From: UBA4416 sp040376995 | GTDB taxonomy: Bacteria; Bacteroidota; Bacteroidia; B-17B0; Aurantibacillaceae | Assembly: GCA_040376995.1 (NCBI GenBank) | Contig: JBEIPP010000138.1 | Coordinates: 1 to 8,295, forward strand | Direction: 5' to 3' | Length of the DNA: 8,295 bases | Translations under genes and position numbers: made by a program | Part shown: piece by piece, positions 6,399 through 8,295 of the stretch | Layout: each line of letters opens with the position of its first letter | How positions within the stretch are numbered: the first letter of the stretch is position 1 | Notes under the pieces: generated by a model | Databases searched by the model: none | What the model was told of the DNA's origin: nothing | The model's input: only the letters and a program-made list of their open reading frames with translations

Positions 6399-7115
6399 TT
6401 ATTTCAACTGTCTTAAATACAACTGAATTGTATTCTCTAAACCAAAATATAGTGAATCACTAATTAAAGCATGACCTATAGACACTTCTAATAAATTTTC
6501 GGTATGTTGTTTAAAGTATGCTAAATTTTCAAGACTTAAATCATGGCCAGCATTTACACCTAGCCCTAATTTATTAGCTAGTTTTGAAGCTTCGGCAAAT
6601 GGTTTTATAACATCTTCTCTTTTTGTAGAATACAATCTAGCATATTTTTCGGTATACAATTCAATTCTATCAGTACCAGTAGCTTTAGCGCCTTCAATCA
6701 TTTTTAAATCAGGGTCAACAAAAATAGAAGTTCTTATTCCTGCGTTTTTAAATACAGAGATGATTCCAGTTAAATATTCTTTATTAGCAATAGTGTCCCA
6801 ACCATGATCAGATGTTAGTTGATTATCTCCATCAGGAACTAGAGTTACTTGCTCAGGTTTAATATCTAAAACCAAATCAACAAACTTTTGAATTTTAGGA
6901 TTTCCTTCAATATTAAATTCTGTTTTTAATAAAGGTTTTAAATCATACACATCTTGATAGCGAATATGTCTTTCGTCAGGACGAGGATGAACCGTTATGC
7001 CTTGCGCTCCAAAGCGTTCAGCGTCTTGAGCAACTTGCAATAAATTTGGAGTGTTGCCGCCACGTGAGTTACGAATGGTTGCTATTTTATTGATATTAAC
7101 AGAAAGCTTTGTCAT
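6399..7115 (-). CDS. pdxJ: Pyridoxine 5'-phosphate synthase PdxJ
   Basis: PdxJ condenses 1-deoxy-D-xylulose 5-phosphate with 3-amino-2-oxopropyl phosphate to give pyridoxine 5'-phosphate, the last step of the DXP-dependent vitamin B6 pathway. At 238 residues it is full length for this TIM-barrel family. VNINKIATIRNSRGG at the N-terminus, ITVHPRPDERHI (residues 40-51), VNAGHDLS (187-194) and SIGHALI (212-218) are family blocks. The catalytic residues His43, Glu70 and His191 correspond to His45, Glu72 and His193 of the E. coli enzyme. It is the last gene of a minus-strand cluster, 27 nt after the DUF393 stop codon. A promoter match just before the ATG suggests it is also transcribed alone. No terminator hairpin is seen after its stop, where the M43 gene converges. 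Confidence 0.97.
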   Translation of the reverse strand: MTKLSVNINKIATIRNSRGGNTPNLLQVAQDAERFGAQGITVHPRPDERHIRYQDVYDLKPLLKTEFNIEGNPKIQKFVDLVLDIKPEQVTLVPDGDNQLTSDHGWDTIANKEYLTGIISVFKNAGIRTSIFVDPDLKMIEGAKATGTDRIELYTEKYARLYSTKREDVIKPFAEASKLANKLGLGVNAGHDLSLENLAYFKQHTENLLEVSIGHALISDSLYFGLENTIQLYLRQLK

Positions 7116-7119
7116 AGTG

Positions 7120-7149
7120 CAAATTTATCATTTAAACAGGCTCTACAAA
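7120..7149 (-). promoter_or_regulatory. Strong Bacteroidota-type promoter at the pdxJ start codon
   Basis: On the minus strand TTTG (7149-7146) is followed after exactly 18 nt by TAAATTTG (7127-7120), a full match to the -33/-7 consensus. The -7 element ends 4 nt before the ATG at 7115. Transcription would therefore begin at or next to the A of the start codon, giving a leaderless or almost leaderless mRNA. The -33 element lies directly beside the DUF393 stop codon. Confidence 0.6.
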
Positions 7150-7553
7150 AAACGTTTTGATAAATTTTCATCAGGAACAAGGCAGCTACTCATTTTACCG
7201 AACCATTTATAACGGTTTTTAGCTATATAATCATATGCCCAATTCCTAATAAAAGAGGGAACGATTAATAAATTAAATGTAATAGGATAAAGTCCTTTTA
7301 AATATTTAGAAACTCTGAGTGCGGCGGATGATTTTATGTAGGCTTTATTTTTTTCTATTAAAACTAAACTGTCAATTTTATTTGGATTAATAGAGTATTG
7401 GTTTAAAATTTCAATTCCTATTGGTGATTGAAGAGATGTGAAATAGATGCTGTTATTTTTTTCGTGCCTTAAAATAAATTGCACAGATGAATGACACAGA
7501 TTGCAATAGCAATCAAATAATAATATTGTTTTATTTTTTAATATATTATTCAT
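7143..7553 (-). CDS. DCC family (DUF393) thiol-disulfide oxidoreductase-like protein
   Basis: This 136-residue protein is of the DCC/DUF393 family, which is predicted to have a thioredoxin-like fold and dithiol chemistry. The exact function is not established. The N-terminal strand leads into LLFDCYCNLCHSSVQFI, containing the family signature DxxCxxC (Asp14, Cys17, Cys20). YFTSLQSPIG, the block KSSAALRVSKYL (74-85) and a C-terminal CLVPDENLSKRFL (Cys124) are all family features. The residue after Asp14 is usually Gly but here is Cys15, so the site reads CxCxxC. There is no signal peptide, and the hydrophobic stretch around 90-105 is too short and broken to be a clear membrane span. Its ATG overlaps the upstream stop codon by one base (TAATG), so the two genes are probably translationally coupled. 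Confidence 0.88.
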   Translation of the reverse strand: MNNILKNKTILLFDCYCNLCHSSVQFILRHEKNNSIYFTSLQSPIGIEILNQYSINPNKIDSLVLIEKNKAYIKSSAALRVSKYLKGLYPITFNLLIVPSFIRNWAYDYIAKNRYKWFGKMSSCLVPDENLSKRFL

Positions 7554-8295
7554 TATGGTCTAAATGCAACAGAATATGGGTCTGAGGCAACTTCCGTTTT
7601 TTTAGAAAGAAGCTGCATCGTGTTAATATTAAAATAATTTACAAAACCATTTCTTCCACAAATCCCAGAATGATGTGGCGTAGGTCCATTACTTAAAATA
7701 TTTCTACTAGCTACAATAACATAGCCATTTACTTCATCTAAAGCAATGCCATGTGGCTGGTATCCAACAGAGTAGTTGCTAGATTGATAAGTTGTCATGT
7801 TAATAACTGTAACAGATCCTTTTATATTTGGGTATCCACTGGGATGATTCTGACAAGTAACAAATAATTTATCTTTACTAGAACTCATAGCAAACTCTAG
7901 TGGGTATAATCCAGTATTAATGGTTTGAAGTAATACATCTCCCACAGTACTTAAAACTCTTACTTGATTTGATTTTTGACAGGTGACAAAATATTTAGAA
8001 CCATCTGGAGAGAAAATAATTTCATGTGGATCTAAGGACGATGTTTGATTTGGAGTTCCAGTACCATCAATAGCAACTTCGTTAAAGCCATTTAAAGCAG
8101 TATCAATTTTAAAAATATAGTTACCTGTTTGACGTGTTATATATATAGTGTCATTAGTTTTATTTAAAGTTACACCATGAGCATCCGAAAAATTACCACC
8201 ACCTACATTGTATAATAATGTCATGTTTTCAATATCAATAATCGCTAAACGACTGTTTGCTTGCCATGAAACACAATATGCTTTTTTGCTATCAT
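7553..8295 (-). CDS. Beta-propeller protein, YncE/YVTN-like (N-terminus outside window)
   Basis: The frame is open from the window edge to a TAA at 7555-7553, so 246 residues of the C-terminal part are visible. An ATG at 8224 is internal, because the 23 codons before it (AYCVSWQANSRLAIIDIEN) are good propeller sequence. Repeated units of about 40-50 residues follow the YVTN pattern: a loop with DAHGV, DPHEI, YPLEF, QPHGI or DPYSV, then a strand, then a turn such as SPDGSKYFVTC or SSKDKLFVTC, then a strand ending in V.VI. That makes at least four blades. Such proteins are often periplasmic or surface exposed, but the N-terminus that would show a signal is missing. The HHSGICGRNG segment departs from the repeat and may be a ligand loop. 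The function is unknown. It overlaps the DUF393 gene by one base and is presumably its operon partner. Confidence 0.85.
   Translation of the reverse strand, partial: DSKKAYCVSWQANSRLAIIDIENMTLLYNVGGGNFSDAHGVTLNKTNDTIYITRQTGNYIFKIDTALNGFNEVAIDGTGTPNQTSSLDPHEIIFSPDGSKYFVTCQKSNQVRVLSTVGDVLLQTINTGLYPLEFAMSSSKDKLFVTCQNHPSGYPNIKGSVTVINMTTYQSSNYSVGYQPHGIALDEVNGYVIVASRNILSNGPTPHHSGICGRNGFVNYFNINTMQLLSKKTEVASDPYSVAFRP

Noticed and set aside
6416..6434. 7-bp inverted repeat AATACAA / TTGTATT near the pdxJ 3' end as a terminator
   Set aside because: The stem is short and AT-rich, lies within pdxJ, and has no T-tract on either strand.

Overview
The window looks like a chromosomal segment of an AT-rich Bacteroidota, most likely a flavobacteria-like lineage. 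The evidence is a secreted metalloprotease with a C-terminal type IX secretion (Por) sorting domain, several matches to the Bacteroidota promoter consensus (TTTG, about 18 nt, TAnnTTTG), weak Shine-Dalgarno sequences, and short palindromic repeats of kinds scattered through flavobacterial genomes. It reads as ordinary core and near-core genome. I see no prophage, transposase, CRISPR array, tRNA or rRNA.

Layout. Positions 1-38 (minus) hold the first 12 codons of an unidentified gene that begins 4 nt after metH ends. Positions 43-3756 (minus) hold a full-length cobalamin-dependent methionine synthase, MetH, with all four modules. Positions 3757-4106 hold the metH control region: a promoter, a SAM-I (S-box) aptamer, an antiterminator and an intrinsic terminator, all on the minus strand. 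Positions 4182-4868 (minus) hold an OmpR/PhoB-type response regulator with no sensor kinase beside it. Positions 4869-5083 are a divergent intergenic region with two palindromic repeats. Positions 5084-6394 (plus) hold a secreted M43 (pappalysin-like) metalloprotease. Positions 6399-8295 (minus) hold a three-gene cluster, read from high to low coordinate: a partial beta-propeller (YncE-like) protein, a DCC/DUF393 thiol-disulfide oxidoreductase-like protein and PdxJ (pyridoxine 5'-phosphate synthase). pdxJ also seems to have its own promoter, which would give a leaderless or nearly leaderless mRNA.

How the parts fit. MetH makes methionine, the precursor of S-adenosylmethionine (SAM). The SAM-I element in its leader would end transcription when SAM is plentiful. 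The P1 stem, antiterminator and terminator can all be paired by eye and exclude one another as expected. The most unusual observations are two places where dispersed-repeat-like DNA appears to sit inside functional elements of this transcription unit. One is a degenerate AATTACG-type repeat that forms the enlarged P3 arm of the riboswitch. The other is a TCGAG-type repeat read in frame within the MetH activation domain. The response regulator and the protease are divergent neighbours, and a regulatory link between them is only a possibility. I found no convincing new multi-gene system. The novelty here is in the RNA and repeat layer.
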